Source of the DNA: Gammaproteobacteria bacterium
GTDB lineage: Bacteria; Pseudomonadota; Gammaproteobacteria; Pseudomonadales; Azotimanducaceae_A
DNA length: 64,000 bases
Assembly: GCA_012960755.1 (NCBI GenBank)
Contig: DUAT01000057.1
Coordinates: 229,909 to 293,908 of the forward strand
Reading direction: 5' to 3'
The position numbers were made by a program, and so were the translations under genes. The notes beneath the pieces were generated by a model. That model ran no database searches, was not told where the DNA came from, and saw only the letters and a list, made by a program, of their open reading frames with translations. Positions within the stretch are counted from its first letter, which is position 1. Every line of letters starts with the position of its first letter. Shown here piece after piece: positions 8,444 to 17,350 of the stretch.

Positions 8444-9658
8444 CTACAAATCTTCGGCTCCGACGATACTCAGCACCTCATTACAGCCGTCTTCGATCAT
8501 AGACGCCCGGGCATCCCGCATGATTTTCTCTATCGGGTATTCCTTACTCAAACCATTGCCACCAAAAATCTGTACGGCTTCACTCGCGACGTCAAACGCC
8601 ACCTGTGTCGCATAGGTCTTTGCAGCAATAGCATAGTGCAATTGCCCCTTATCTGAAGCGTTGTTGAGGATGGATACCCTTCTGGCGAAGTTACTTGCCG
8701 TTTCAACCTTTCGATACATGTCGAATAGCCGTAATTTGACGCTCTGGTGTTGACAGATGGGTTTTCCACCCTGAATTCGTTCCTTCGAGTACTGATTTGC
8801 CAGCTCAAATGCCGACCTGGCAACACCAGAAAAGGTGACGCTCATCCAAGAGTTCGCCATCGTCAACGTTCCGTGCAGTGCCGTCTTGTAGGTCTCCTGA
8901 TCAAATATCATGTAATCTGCCGGGATTCTGACTTCGTCGAAGAACACCTCCCCCTGCGGCATTGAACGCTGCCCTATCTTATCGAGGACGCGACCCTTGG
9001 AAATACCTTGAAGATCCAATGGCACCACTGCAATACCGCCACCCTCGAAGCCTCGATCGCCGTTTATCGTGCAGTAAAGTGCCATTACCGTGGCAATAGG
9101 GGCGGCCGAGACCCAACTGGATTTTTGCCCCCGGATAAGATACTCATCACCATCTTTGGTCGCGATACAATTCGCTTTTATTGTGGAATCATTAAAGTGG
9201 GGTTGATTCATCGCAAGGGTGTCACTGCCGTGGTCAGGCTCGGTAATTGCCCAACAGCCGATTTCCTCCGGGTTGCTGCCGCCGAACCTTTTAATCAGCT
9301 CTGTGTGGCCGCTCAAATTGGCGAGCCAGCTGACCAGTCCACCACCTTGGGTGGTCAACGTAAGTGCAAGCCCACCATCTCCCCAGCCTAACTCTTCTGA
9401 AATGATGGCGTTAATCCTGGCTCTCTCCACCGGTGACATGTCTGAGTCGTCTGTCGACAGGGTATTGATACCCAGTTCCCGATACTGCGCCATGGCTTTC
9501 CAGACTATGGAATCTTTTGCGATTGTCTGCTGGGGGTCAGGCATTCTGTCCAGCTCCTGACCTGCTGGTCGCATTACTTCCTCTGCAAAACGGTGTACGG
9601 TGTCCACCATTGCTCTTTCTGTTTCGCCAAGATCGAATTCAAAGTCTATTGATGACAT
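8444..9658 (-). CDS. Acyl-CoA dehydrogenase
   Basis: A 404-residue FAD flavoprotein that oxidises an acyl-CoA to its 2,3-enoyl-CoA in the cytoplasm. Visible blocks are the helical N-terminus, the FAD/substrate region CWAITEPDHGSDTLA, the strand QKSSWVSAAPIATVMALY, and the C-terminal AVQIFGGNGLSKEYPIEKIMRDARA signature. The usual catalytic Glu region reads SMIEDGCNEVL, so a Glu is there but in a slightly altered context (one extra residue). I use the ATG at 9658 because GGGGAGAAT precedes it; the frame opens 15 bases earlier. The closest pathway partners in the window are the enoyl-CoA hydratase at 16.5 kb and the acyl-CoA ligase at 22.8 kb, but they are not in one operon. Confidence 0.9.
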   Translation of the reverse strand: MSSIDFEFDLGETERAMVDTVHRFAEEVMRPAGQELDRMPDPQQTIAKDSIVWKAMAQYRELGINTLSTDDSDMSPVERARINAIISEELGWGDGGLALTLTTQGGGLVSWLANLSGHTELIKRFGGSNPEEIGCWAITEPDHGSDTLAMNQPHFNDSTIKANCIATKDGDEYLIRGQKSSWVSAAPIATVMALYCTINGDRGFEGGGIAVVPLDLQGISKGRVLDKIGQRSMPQGEVFFDEVRIPADYMIFDQETYKTALHGTLTMANSWMSVTFSGVARSAFELANQYSKERIQGGKPICQHQSVKLRLFDMYRKVETASNFARRVSILNNASDKGQLHYAIAAKTYATQVAFDVASEAVQIFGGNGLSKEYPIEKIMRDARASMIEDGCNEVLSIVGAEDL

Positions 9659-9840
9659 GCTTATTCTCCCCAATATCGGTGGTTTACGCAGTGCTAAAGA
9701 CCATTAGTTTTAACCTGCGAAACCTATTATTTCATTGAGCGAGATCAAGAACTGTCATTCCATAAGGGTCATTTTATTGAATCAGGCAAAGGGTGCCAGG
9801 TCAGCAGCGCAGAAGAGGACGTATCTATTGGAGAATGTTG

Positions 9841-9906
9841 AGTTGGGGACGCCTAGTTGGGGACGCCTAGTTGGGGACGCCTAGTTGGGGACGCCTAGTT
9901 GGGGAC
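9841..9906. repeat. 14-bp tandem repeat, about 4.7 copies, G-rich
   Basis: The unit AGTTGGGGACGCCT repeats perfectly from 9841 to 9896 and ends with a partial copy AGTTGGGGAC. Each unit contributes a GGGG run, so five runs are spaced by 10 bases on the plus strand. The last copy continues into GGGGACAGCA, so the array breaks off there. Function unknown. Confidence 0.95.
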
Positions 9907-9926
9907 AGCAAGCTTGAACAAATATA

Positions 9927-9952
9927 TAATTGCGCCAGCTCTGACGCAATTA
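9927..9952 (-). terminator. Possible weak terminator hairpin of the exported-protein gene
   Basis: An 8-bp perfect inverted repeat, TAATTGCG and CGCAATTA, with a 10-base loop, lies 29 bases past the stop of the minus-strand gene at 9982. On the minus strand it is followed by an AT-rich stretch (TATATTTG) rather than a clean T run, so termination is only a possibility; it could instead be a binding site. Confidence 0.3.
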
Positions 9953-9981
9953 CATTGACATTGATCGATTGTTTCTTAGGT

Positions 9982-10560
9982 TTATTCCTTCGGTGTTTCA
10001 ATCATAATACCCAGCGCTTGCGTCACGGTTATCACCACAATGTCACCAACACTCGTCCGGCGAAGGTTATCCGGATTCTGTGCCTCAAACTCCTCTATAG
10101 TTCCGTCAGGCGACTTCAGCTTGAAAGTATTGCTCTCAAGATTTATTTCTTCTACTACTGCAGTCATTACAGTGGTATCGAGAATCCCGCCAGCCGGACT
10201 CGCCCCTTCCTTGGCCTTCGCCAAAGCTACTACATGGGCGGACTCCACATCGACCGTACCGGGAGCATGAACAGAAACCGTAACCTCCTCGACAAAATTA
10301 GCCAATACGCCATCTCCCACAACAACCTGATCAATATTTCGCATTGCATCACTGGCGACGAATGTTACTGAATTCCCTTCCTCACCTTTGAGCGTTACCA
10401 CACGAGTTTCATGGTTGATCGCTTCAACTACGGCATGTATGGTCAAGGAACGACTTGCTCCAAATGCTGGTTTGCCCTCGTGATGGTCGGCACTGGCAAG
10501 AAAGGGAGTGCTTATAAACGCGAAGCAACTGATTAAAACAAAAAGGTGTGATTTTTTCAC
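9982..10560 (-). CDS. Exported protein with two DUF5666-like repeats
   Basis: A 192-residue secreted or periplasmic protein. It has a clear Sec signal peptide (MKKSHLFVLISCFAFISTPFLASA, cleavage before DHHEG). The mature part holds two related beta-rich repeats: AVVEAINHETRVVTLKGEEG with SVTFVAS, and AVVEEINLESNTFKLKSPDG with IEEFEAQ; each is followed by a segment on a VGD turn. This repeat form is like DUF5666, an OB-fold-like domain of unknown role; I infer internal duplication. It stands alone, 85 bases from the end of the MBL hydrolase gene on the same strand. Confidence 0.7.
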   Translation of the reverse strand: MKKSHLFVLISCFAFISTPFLASADHHEGKPAFGASRSLTIHAVVEAINHETRVVTLKGEEGNSVTFVASDAMRNIDQVVVGDGVLANFVEEVTVSVHAPGTVDVESAHVVALAKAKEGASPAGGILDTTVMTAVVEEINLESNTFKLKSPDGTIEEFEAQNPDNLRRTSVGDIVVITVTQALGIMIETPKE

Positions 10561-10645
10561 GAGTTCGCTCCTTAGAGTTGGTAAAAAAAAGATAGCTTAC
10601 ACAGCTTTGCGAGAAAACAAAACATTTAGTTCATGGGGCATCCTT

Positions 10646-11938
10646 TCAAGGCTCCTCAATCTGAGCTTTCGACTCGTTAGCCGCCGATCCATAGATGCCC
10701 TTGGCCATCAGCGAAGATTCCTGTTGACGGCGGTGCTGGTAGACCTCTGCACGAATACCATGGATATATTTATTCTCCGGTTCGGCCAGTGCGGCCATTT
10801 CTGCGAGATGACAGGCCAGTCGAGGTGATTCAGCAATCAGCGCCTGGGCTCTGCCTGCGAGCTTGTTGGCACCACCTGCAAGCGCTGACAGTTCGGCAGC
10901 CAACTGAACATCCGGTGCAGGTTTCAGATTCGCCGGATTGCCATCATACCAGCCGCCATACAGTCGCCAGATGTTGCGTACCACGAATTCAGGTTCGTCG
11001 TAGATTGGTTTTAAGTATGGTTTCTCTAATACTTCCGGCGCTATCTTGACCTCGTTAACGATCTCACTCAGTCTCGCGCCCTGGTTCATCCGATCAATCG
11101 TTTCCTTAACCAGAAACTCGAGTGACCCGGCAACATCCTCCAGAACATTGCGGATTCTTTGCCTACCTTCAATAGGCAAACCGTGGGCAGGGAGGAACAG
11201 TTCTGCACCCTGGTTGGCCATTTTTCGCATCGCCACCGCCCACTCCACCGGATACCTTTGAACCTTCTGAGGGTTGCCCGCATTGGGGAAACACCAGATA
11301 AAAAAATCACCCGCACAGATCGCTTTGTGAGCAGGAATCCAGGCCCAGGTATGATCATCGGTCTCACCCTTGTCATGGTTCAGTATGATCTCCATACCCC
11401 CGATGTTAAGCGTCAGCTGCTTGTCATAGGTCACATCCGGAGATGCGGCTGCCTGCGGCAGGAAGCTGTTGCCATCGGAAATATTGTAGCCGCGTCTCGA
11501 AAACTGACCAAATTGTCTCTGGTTGATGACCAGGTTGTAGCCGCTGGTAAGGTCGTATCGGTCGAAACGTCGGGGGACATTTTCGTGACCAATTACTTGT
11601 GGTCTTGGCACTCCGTTAACTTCAGCATCATTCATAAAAGCGCCACAGCCACCCACATGATCCAGGTGACCATGGGTGTACACCAGGGAGTTAAATTCCT
11701 GCTTGCGCCAACCACGGATCGCATTAACCACTTTTTCGCCACCCTGAACACCGCTGGTATCAAACGCGACGAGCCCATCATCCGTATCGAATACAATACA
11801 ATGAGAAAACGCTTCCACCATTGCGATTTGATCCGAGAGAACCGAAAGCTCAAAGTTGATCCGGTTCATAGGCCCAACATCCTCGGCTGCAGACGTGCCA
11901 TCGATTACTGCTGTTGATAATGCCAGTAGATCTGCCAT
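10646..11938 (-). CDS. MBL-fold metallo-hydrolase with alkyl-sulfatase-type dimerisation region
   Basis: A 430-residue zinc hydrolase. The metal site is YTHGHLDHVGG (H-x-H-x-D-H), with further ligands in the NHDKGETDDHTW block, the CAGDFFIW strand and FLPAHG. After about residue 270 the helical part (VRNIWRLYGGWYDGNPANLKPAP) matches the dimerisation domain found in SdsA-type alkyl sulfatases, but the C-terminal SCP2-like lipid-binding domain of SdsA1 is missing, so the substrate may differ. The start at 11938 is supported by GGAGG about 8 bases upstream. The stop of the TPR gene lies 38 bases upstream, and the TPR and DUF4097 genes run in the same direction, so a three-gene operon is likely. 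Confidence 0.85.
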   Translation of the reverse strand: MADLLALSTAVIDGTSAAEDVGPMNRINFELSVLSDQIAMVEAFSHCIVFDTDDGLVAFDTSGVQGGEKVVNAIRGWRKQEFNSLVYTHGHLDHVGGCGAFMNDAEVNGVPRPQVIGHENVPRRFDRYDLTSGYNLVINQRQFGQFSRRGYNISDGNSFLPQAAASPDVTYDKQLTLNIGGMEIILNHDKGETDDHTWAWIPAHKAICAGDFFIWCFPNAGNPQKVQRYPVEWAVAMRKMANQGAELFLPAHGLPIEGRQRIRNVLEDVAGSLEFLVKETIDRMNQGARLSEIVNEVKIAPEVLEKPYLKPIYDEPEFVVRNIWRLYGGWYDGNPANLKPAPDVQLAAELSALAGGANKLAGRAQALIAESPRLACHLAEMAALAEPENKYIHGIRAEVYQHRRQQESSLMAKGIYGSAANESKAQIEEP

Positions 11939-11976
11939 TGAATCCTCCGTTGATTCTTCCTTTGAATTGCGTTCGG

Positions 11977-14190
11977 TTAACCGGGCCACCCTGTCGCAAA
12001 CTGGGCATCCATTTCGAACTGCTCGCGGATGATGTCCATTCGGGTTTCCAGACCCGCCAGCATCGCCTGGAATGGTCGTTTGGACATAAGTCCCTGCATT
12101 GCAGGATCAAAACCCGGCTTCCAGTGTTCACGCCAACCCTCGTCGATCGCCCTTTGCAGGGAGATTAACGCCGCCTGGTCTTTTCCCCTGATCGCAGCAA
12201 CCGTTGCCCTGCGATACCACGCCGCTGGATCCACAAGACCACCTTTTTCAAGTTGCAGATCCAGAATCTGCTCCACCGCCGCCGTCGTTTTCAGCGACTT
12301 CTGCTGCTGACCCATTTCCTTGTATGCGTAAGCTGCAGCAATTTGCGCATCCAGTTTCAATGCAGCATCCCATCCATCACGACCCATATGATCCATTGCG
12401 AAGTTACTGGCTTGTTCGAACGCCGCGACCGTTATGTCATAGTCACCATTAAAGTAGGCTGCCAAGGCACGCAGGTATGAATCCGATGCAGTGCGGACGG
12501 GTGCCTGCAGAATTTCGTCAATAAAAGGCTGAACCTCTTCAACATTTCCCTCCGCCGCATAGCGATAAACCTTTAGCCAGGTGAGCCGCATCCGGTACTG
12601 TTCGGGGAGGGAATCCTCAACCCTCGAGATCCAGTCGTCAGCGTTAGAAAAATCCCCAACATCTGCATAGAGTTTGGCGATTTTGGCTGCGATGGATGGA
12701 TCATTTTGTAAATCATAGCTCCTCTCCATCTGCCGAATGGCCTCGACGAGACGACCATGACGGTCATTGATATTACCAACCAGCAAATAAGCCCCGGCAT
12801 AAAACGGATCAGCCTCAACAATCTGGCTGAAAAGCTGCATCGCCTCTGAGTCCCTGCCCTGCTCCACAAGAATCTTGGCAACATTGTACCCCGCCACTGC
12901 TGATCGCGGATCCAGTTCAGATGCTTTCTGGTAATACTCCAGCTGCCGATCCGGGTCCGACAGCATGCTCGCGTACCACATAAAGGCCATGGCATAACTC
13001 GGATTAAGCTCCATTGCTTTGTGCAGGGCCTGCTTAGCTTGCTCCTTAGTATCCATCGTTTGACTGAGTAGCAAACCGCGGCTCGCCCATGCAATCCCCA
13101 GATCCGGATCAATAGCCAGTGCCTTGTCAATTGCCTCCCTCGCAACATCCAGGCCTTTTTCTCTGTCCTCAAATCCATAATTCACCAGCAGTGTATTCGC
13201 ATCAGCCAAACCCGTATACGCCAGTGCGTACTGATCATCTCCGGCTATTGCACGCTCAAAATATCGTGCTGCATCCCTGAAGCCCTGCTCAGTCCTTTTC
13301 GCCAGCTCCGCCTGTCCCATACTGTTGGCAATCATCACTTCCGGGCTAACGGATGCGTGCCGGGGCACATTGCCTGTTCCACCTTTCAGCGTGACCCGTA
13401 AATGATCCGCAACGGCAGCAGAAATCTCATCCTGAATTTTGAAAATGTCAGTGAATTGACGATCAAAGCTCTCCGACCATAGGTGCGCACCGGTTTTTAC
13501 ATCGATCAACTGCGCCGTTACGCGGATCGTATCGTCGATATCGTTTTTCCTGACACTGCCTTCAAGTATGGTCGCGACATTCAATTCCTGGCCTATGATC
13601 TGAACATTCTTGCTGACACCTTTGTAGGCAAAAGAAGAAGTTCTGGCTGCTACGCGAAGGTCGGTGATTCTGGATAGGACGTTAAGCAATTCTTCCGTAA
13701 GGCCATCAGCAAAAAACTGGTCACGGGATTCATCACTAAAGGAGACAAACGGCAGTACCGCAATGGAATCATAGGTTACGGTTTGCTCGGTATCAGGTCT
13801 CCCAATTAATTGGGCGGAATTGCCAGTATCCTGCACAATGTCCATATTCATCTGAACCAGAAAAAGACCAATCACCAGGACTACTAAGGTCGCTACAAAG
13901 GTAAACTCGCTTTTTGAGCTGAACATCGCTCTGTGGGTTTGACCGTCATCGCGTTTGATTCCCTCGCGATTTAAGTCGTACAGCCAGGAAAAAATCACCA
14001 CAAAGGGCATGGCGCCGAAGAAAGCAAACACCAGATATTTCATAAACGAGTCAGGCAAGCCCAACGCGGGGGTGAGGATATCGACAACCTGGACAATGGG
14101 CCAGAATGCAATGACGTACAGCGTCGCAACCCGAATCACCCGGCGACGTTTTAATTCTTCATAAAACCCCTGTAATCCACTATTAGCCAT
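11977..14190 (-). CDS. Membrane-anchored TolB/FlgO-like and tetratricopeptide repeat protein
   Basis: A 737-residue protein. The N-terminus (FYEELKRRRVIRVATLYVIAFW, given in part) starts a family module with three predicted membrane helices to about residue 110. Next comes a periplasm-type domain IAVLPFVSFSDESRDQFFADGLTEE followed by LRVAARTSSFAYKG and GSVRKNDIDDTIRVTAQLID, the module usually found after CadC-like or adenylate cyclase domains. From about residue 280 there are repeated TPR helices (for example AGYNVAKILVEQGRDSEAM and GAYLLVGNINDRHGRLVEA). No DNA-binding or cyclase domain is fused here. It starts directly on the previous stop (TGA-ATG), so translation is probably coupled to the DUF4097 gene. 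Confidence 0.85.
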   Translation of the reverse strand: MANSGLQGFYEELKRRRVIRVATLYVIAFWPIVQVVDILTPALGLPDSFMKYLVFAFFGAMPFVVIFSWLYDLNREGIKRDDGQTHRAMFSSKSEFTFVATLVVLVIGLFLVQMNMDIVQDTGNSAQLIGRPDTEQTVTYDSIAVLPFVSFSDESRDQFFADGLTEELLNVLSRITDLRVAARTSSFAYKGVSKNVQIIGQELNVATILEGSVRKNDIDDTIRVTAQLIDVKTGAHLWSESFDRQFTDIFKIQDEISAAVADHLRVTLKGGTGNVPRHASVSPEVMIANSMGQAELAKRTEQGFRDAARYFERAIAGDDQYALAYTGLADANTLLVNYGFEDREKGLDVAREAIDKALAIDPDLGIAWASRGLLLSQTMDTKEQAKQALHKAMELNPSYAMAFMWYASMLSDPDRQLEYYQKASELDPRSAVAGYNVAKILVEQGRDSEAMQLFSQIVEADPFYAGAYLLVGNINDRHGRLVEAIRQMERSYDLQNDPSIAAKIAKLYADVGDFSNADDWISRVEDSLPEQYRMRLTWLKVYRYAAEGNVEEVQPFIDEILQAPVRTASDSYLRALAAYFNGDYDITVAAFEQASNFAMDHMGRDGWDAALKLDAQIAAAYAYKEMGQQQKSLKTTAAVEQILDLQLEKGGLVDPAAWYRRATVAAIRGKDQAALISLQRAIDEGWREHWKPGFDPAMQGLMSKRPFQAMLAGLETRMDIIREQFEMDAQFATGWPG

Positions 14191-15066
14191 TCATTTCTCT
14201 AATCGAATGTCGCCTGAAACAGTACGGATGGAGATCCTGGCACTGCCGTTACCTACGGTCATTCGCAATTTCTCCCCACCCGGGAATGAACTCGAAGATT
14301 CATCATCCGATATTTCGTTATAGATCTCACCACCCATGCCTGCATCAAGGTCGAATTGGGCATCCACGTAGCCGTTGATTTCCAGTTCTACGTCACCACT
14401 GACACTGCCCAATTCAACACTGGCACCTTCCATCAGATTCATTTCTACATCGATTTCGCCGCTCACATTTTGAGCCCGCAACCGGTCCGACTTGTCGCTG
14501 GACAGTTCAATTTCACCGGAGACTGACTCCAGGTCAACATCCCCGGTATGGGACTCAATATCGAGATTTCCGCTCACCGTTGAAGCGCGTAAAGAACCCT
14601 CACTGGTTTTAACCCTCAGTTCACCACTGACCGTGTTAATGATTATCTGATCGTGGATTCTGTCGGCAATCACATCACCACTAACGGATTTCACTCTTAA
14701 ACCACCCTGGATATCGACAATAGACAGATCCGTGGAGACACCTTCGAAGTCGACCCGGCTGCCCCGGGGAACGTTTATTTCGAGATCCGAACCGTCGCCC
14801 CAACGAATGTTACGTTTGGGCAATTTCACCTCTATCTGGATGAAATTTTCCTCCACTCTAAATACAAGCTTCTCAGCCAGATCATCCAATTCTCCCCGGA
14901 TCGCGATCTCATCTTTTTCCCAGCCGACGATATCCACATCTCCGCGGACGTTAATGATCCTGACCATGCCCTGGGGGGATGCTGGTTCACGCAAATCTAC
15001 TTCCTCACCGGCACTAACGATACCTGAAGCTAAAAAGCTAAATACTATTATAATATTCTTATTCAT
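14191..15066 (-). CDS. Exported DUF4097-type beta-repeat protein
   Basis: A 291-residue protein with a signal peptide (MNKNIIIVFSFLASGIVSAG). The rest is a run of short beta strands in which the turn V-S-G-D/E/N recurs seven times (for example VSGDVIA, VSGELRV, VSGNLDI, VSGEIEL), the signature of DUF4097/putative adhesin right-handed beta folds. Function in the family is poorly known; such genes often lie beside sigma factors, anti-sigma factors or membrane stress genes. Here the partner is the TPR protein, whose ATG abuts this TGA. No strong ribosome site precedes the start, so expression may be low or leader-dependent. Confidence 0.8.
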   Translation of the reverse strand: MNKNIIIVFSFLASGIVSAGEEVDLREPASPQGMVRIINVRGDVDIVGWEKDEIAIRGELDDLAEKLVFRVEENFIQIEVKLPKRNIRWGDGSDLEINVPRGSRVDFEGVSTDLSIVDIQGGLRVKSVSGDVIADRIHDQIIINTVSGELRVKTSEGSLRASTVSGNLDIESHTGDVDLESVSGEIELSSDKSDRLRAQNVSGEIDVEMNLMEGASVELGSVSGDVELEINGYVDAQFDLDAGMGGEIYNEISDDESSSSFPGGEKLRMTVGNGSARISIRTVSGDIRLEK

Positions 15067-15189
15067 CTTGTTGTTTACACAGGGCTGCCATTTACATTTG
15101 GACGTTGGCAGCTTCTTGATGGTTTAGATGGCGCCCATGCCCGTCGTCCTCTTGGTGTATGAAATAAATTGTCAGAACTAATACCAGAA

Positions 15190-16404
15190 CTAGTCCGCGG
15201 ATTTCGACATTCGTCGAAGCATTATTGGCAGAAACAGTCCCAGCACTGAACCCAGGGCTCTTTTAAAGAAACCAACCGCTGGCGTGTAACTCGCGGAGCT
15301 GAATTCGTTGATTCCAAGGTCATCCCGCATACCGGCGGTCACCATCGCCACCGGAGCATCCAACGGAATGCCAGCGCCGTCGGCAATTCTTACCATACGT
15401 TGAAAGTTTGCGATGACCGCCGCAGCATCAATCATGCCATCCGTGCCAATTTTCTGTTCAAGATTAGACCGGGCCGTTGATATTGCCTGGGTATCCTGGC
15501 CCAGGGCTGCTTCGGCAAAATCAACCAGCGCTTTTTCCTCCGGTACCCCGCCGTCAACGTCCAACCCTGAAGTAATGATTTTAAGGTCAACCTTGTCCCC
15601 TTCCAACTTGCTGCTTTCACGAAGCATCAGAGAATGTGCGGCGGTTCAGTAGAAACAATCGCTCAATGCTGAAACTCTGCCCGCCAACAACTCCATTTGA
15701 GCACGGCTGATTTTTCTATTAGCGTTTTTTGAAGGGTTTGGCACATCACTCAATTTAAGGTACTGAACCGCGGACAAGGTCTTTAGCAGTCGAACGGAAT
15801 CAGGCACCAGGCTCATGGCGCTGATGACATTCCCGGTTTGTTTGCTGCCATCGTAAAGGTCTGACTCCTGCCCGTTAGCAGAGGCCGGAGGAATCATGGG
15901 CACCCAGGCATCGCCATCAACTGCTGTGTCCGGGCAATACTGATCGGGCTCGCCAGGATTCGGTGTGGGAAGAGGTTCCAGCTCGATACCAAGAGCCCGG
16001 TGGAAACCGTCGATACTGACGACAGCAACGACGACGCCGAGCAATTCAACATACTGTTCAAGGCTTAAGCCCTTGCGCTGGCACTCGCCCAGCCAGCTTT
16101 TTGTTAGACGTGAGGCATCCGTGGTCAATCGATGAACCGCATCGATCACCGTATCGGGCAGGTTAGTCACAGACCTGTGATTCCCCGTCACTGAAAAGGG
16201 CGACAGGGCACTTTTACGTTCCAGGCATAGATCACATTGCCAGGCTGACCGGACTTCTGCTGCAATGGAAACCCTGTCCTGACCCGGAAACCAGTTACCC
16301 GGGGACGCAATCTTGTCCCACACCTCCCGATACGCCTGAGGCAGGTCCTGGCGAATGCTGTATTTCGCCTGTGAATAATCAAAATGAAGCGCTGCCTCAC
16401 TCAT
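15190..16404 (-). CDS. AhpD-like alkylhydroperoxidase-related selenoprotein (in-frame UGA at codon 253)
   Basis: A 404-residue reading frame interrupted by a single TGA at 15646-15648. Read as selenocysteine, the frame gives CFYU then TAAH: Glu238, Cys250, Sec253 and His257 fit the AhpD motif E-x11-C-x2-C-x3-H exactly, with U in place of the second, peroxidatic Cys. Sequence on both sides is coherent and family-like (upstream IASPGNWFPGQDRVSIAAEV and a CxxC at 57 and 60; downstream VDFAEAALGQDTQAI and GMIDAAAVIANFQRMVRIAD). A hairpin just past the UGA fits a bacterial SECIS. GGAGG precedes the ATG. Expected role: reduction of organic or lipid hydroperoxides. A gene broken by a nonsense change is the alternative but is less likely given the exact position. 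No sel genes are in this window. Confidence 0.85.
15609..15629 (-). promoter_or_regulatory. Candidate bacterial SECIS hairpin for UGA decoding
   Basis: Just after the UGA the minus-strand message contains the 5-bp stem TGCTT/AAGCA closing the loop CGTGA, extended past one A-G mismatch by two further pairs. The loop starts 25 bases after the UGA, inside the 16 to 37 base range known for bSECIS elements, and has G as its second base, as the known consensus asks. Folding was done by eye. Confidence 0.55.
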
Positions 16405-16562
16405 GGGATCCTCCCTCTTATTGCATCCATCTAGAACAGTCTAAAACTACCTGTCTTCAACAAATAAATCACGACATGCCATTGCAGGTTTGACGCGACT
16501 GTGATTTCCGTTTTATCTTGCTCTTTTTCAACGTCTAACCGACACGAATAGGAGCATCGAAA

Positions 16563-17336
16563 ATGGCATATGAGCAGATAACCAGTGAACGGGACGGAAA
16601 CCTCCTTATTCTCACCTTGAACAGACCGGAGCGATTGAACGCCTGGACTCACAAAATGAATGCAGAACTTTCAGATTCCATCGTTGCAGCAAACGAGGAC
16701 CCTGAAATCGGCGCGATTGTTATCACAGGCTCAGGCAGAGGGTTTTGTGCCGGTGCTGATATGCGAGACACCTTTCAGTCCAACCTGAAGGACGCGGGTG
16801 ACGGTAAACGTGCGACGGGCTGGGTAAAACTGCTGCGCCAGAGTAAACCAGTCATCGCCGCAGTCAATGGTGCATCCGTAGGAGTGGGCGCCACCATGAT
16901 TTTGCCTTGCGATGTGATTATTGCCGCTGAAAGCGCCCGGTTCGGTTTTGCCTTTGTGAAGATGGGCGTGGTCCCTGAACTTGCCTCATCGCACCTGCTG
17001 GTGCAAAGAATTGGCTTTGGCAAGGCGAGTGAGGTCTGCCTCACCGGAAAATTGTACAGCGCCAGTGAAGCCAACGAATTTGGATTACTGAACCACCTGG
17101 TACCCGACGAAGAGCTCATGCCTACAGCAATTCGGGTGGCAAGGGAAATAGCAGCCAATCCGTCTCCACAACTAAGGATGATCAAGCAACTGTTGACAGA
17201 TAATGGGTCGGAAACAGATCTCGATCTTATCCAGAAACGCGAGGGTGAGGCCCTGGCTGTTGCTTACAAGTCAAAAGAACACAAAGAAGCCGTGCAGGCA
17301 TTCCTGGAGAAACGAGAGCCAAATTTTGGAAATTAG
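16563..17336 (+). CDS. Enoyl-CoA hydratase/isomerase (crotonase family)
   Basis: A 257-residue crotonase-fold protein. The oxyanion-hole loop GSGRGFCAGADMRD and the second loop AAVNGASVGVGATMILPCDVI are clear, and a Glu follows in KMGVVPELASSHLL, the position of a catalytic acid in this family. The pattern fits hydratase or delta-isomerase activity in fatty-acid or related acyl-CoA breakdown. AGGAG lies eight bases before the ATG. It diverges from the selenoprotein gene, 158 bases away, and is followed 14 bases later by the methyltransferase-like gene on the same strand. Confidence 0.9.
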   Translation: MAYEQITSERDGNLLILTLNRPERLNAWTHKMNAELSDSIVAANEDPEIGAIVITGSGRGFCAGADMRDTFQSNLKDAGDGKRATGWVKLLRQSKPVIAAVNGASVGVGATMILPCDVIIAAESARFGFAFVKMGVVPELASSHLLVQRIGFGKASEVCLTGKLYSASEANEFGLLNHLVPDEELMPTAIRVAREIAANPSPQLRMIKQLLTDNGSETDLDLIQKREGEALAVAYKSKEHKEAVQAFLEKREPNFGN

Positions 17337-17350
17337 AAAACTAACCAGAA

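Larger units (their letters stand above)
9659..9981. other. 323-base intergenic region with a tandem repeat
   Basis: No gene could be supported here. It holds the promoter-proximal DNA of the acyl-CoA dehydrogenase at its left, the 14-bp tandem array at 9841-9906, and an inverted repeat at 9927-9952 downstream of the exported-protein gene. Short open frames through the array are low-complexity and have no family likeness. Confidence 0.6.

Noticed and set aside
9841..9906. CRISPR array
   Set aside because: The units are directly joined with no spacers and no cas gene is near.
11159..11917. A 252-codon open frame on the plus strand
   Set aside because: It lies antisense to the MBL hydrolase, whose zinc motif and dimerisation region are clear, and its translation shows no family pattern.
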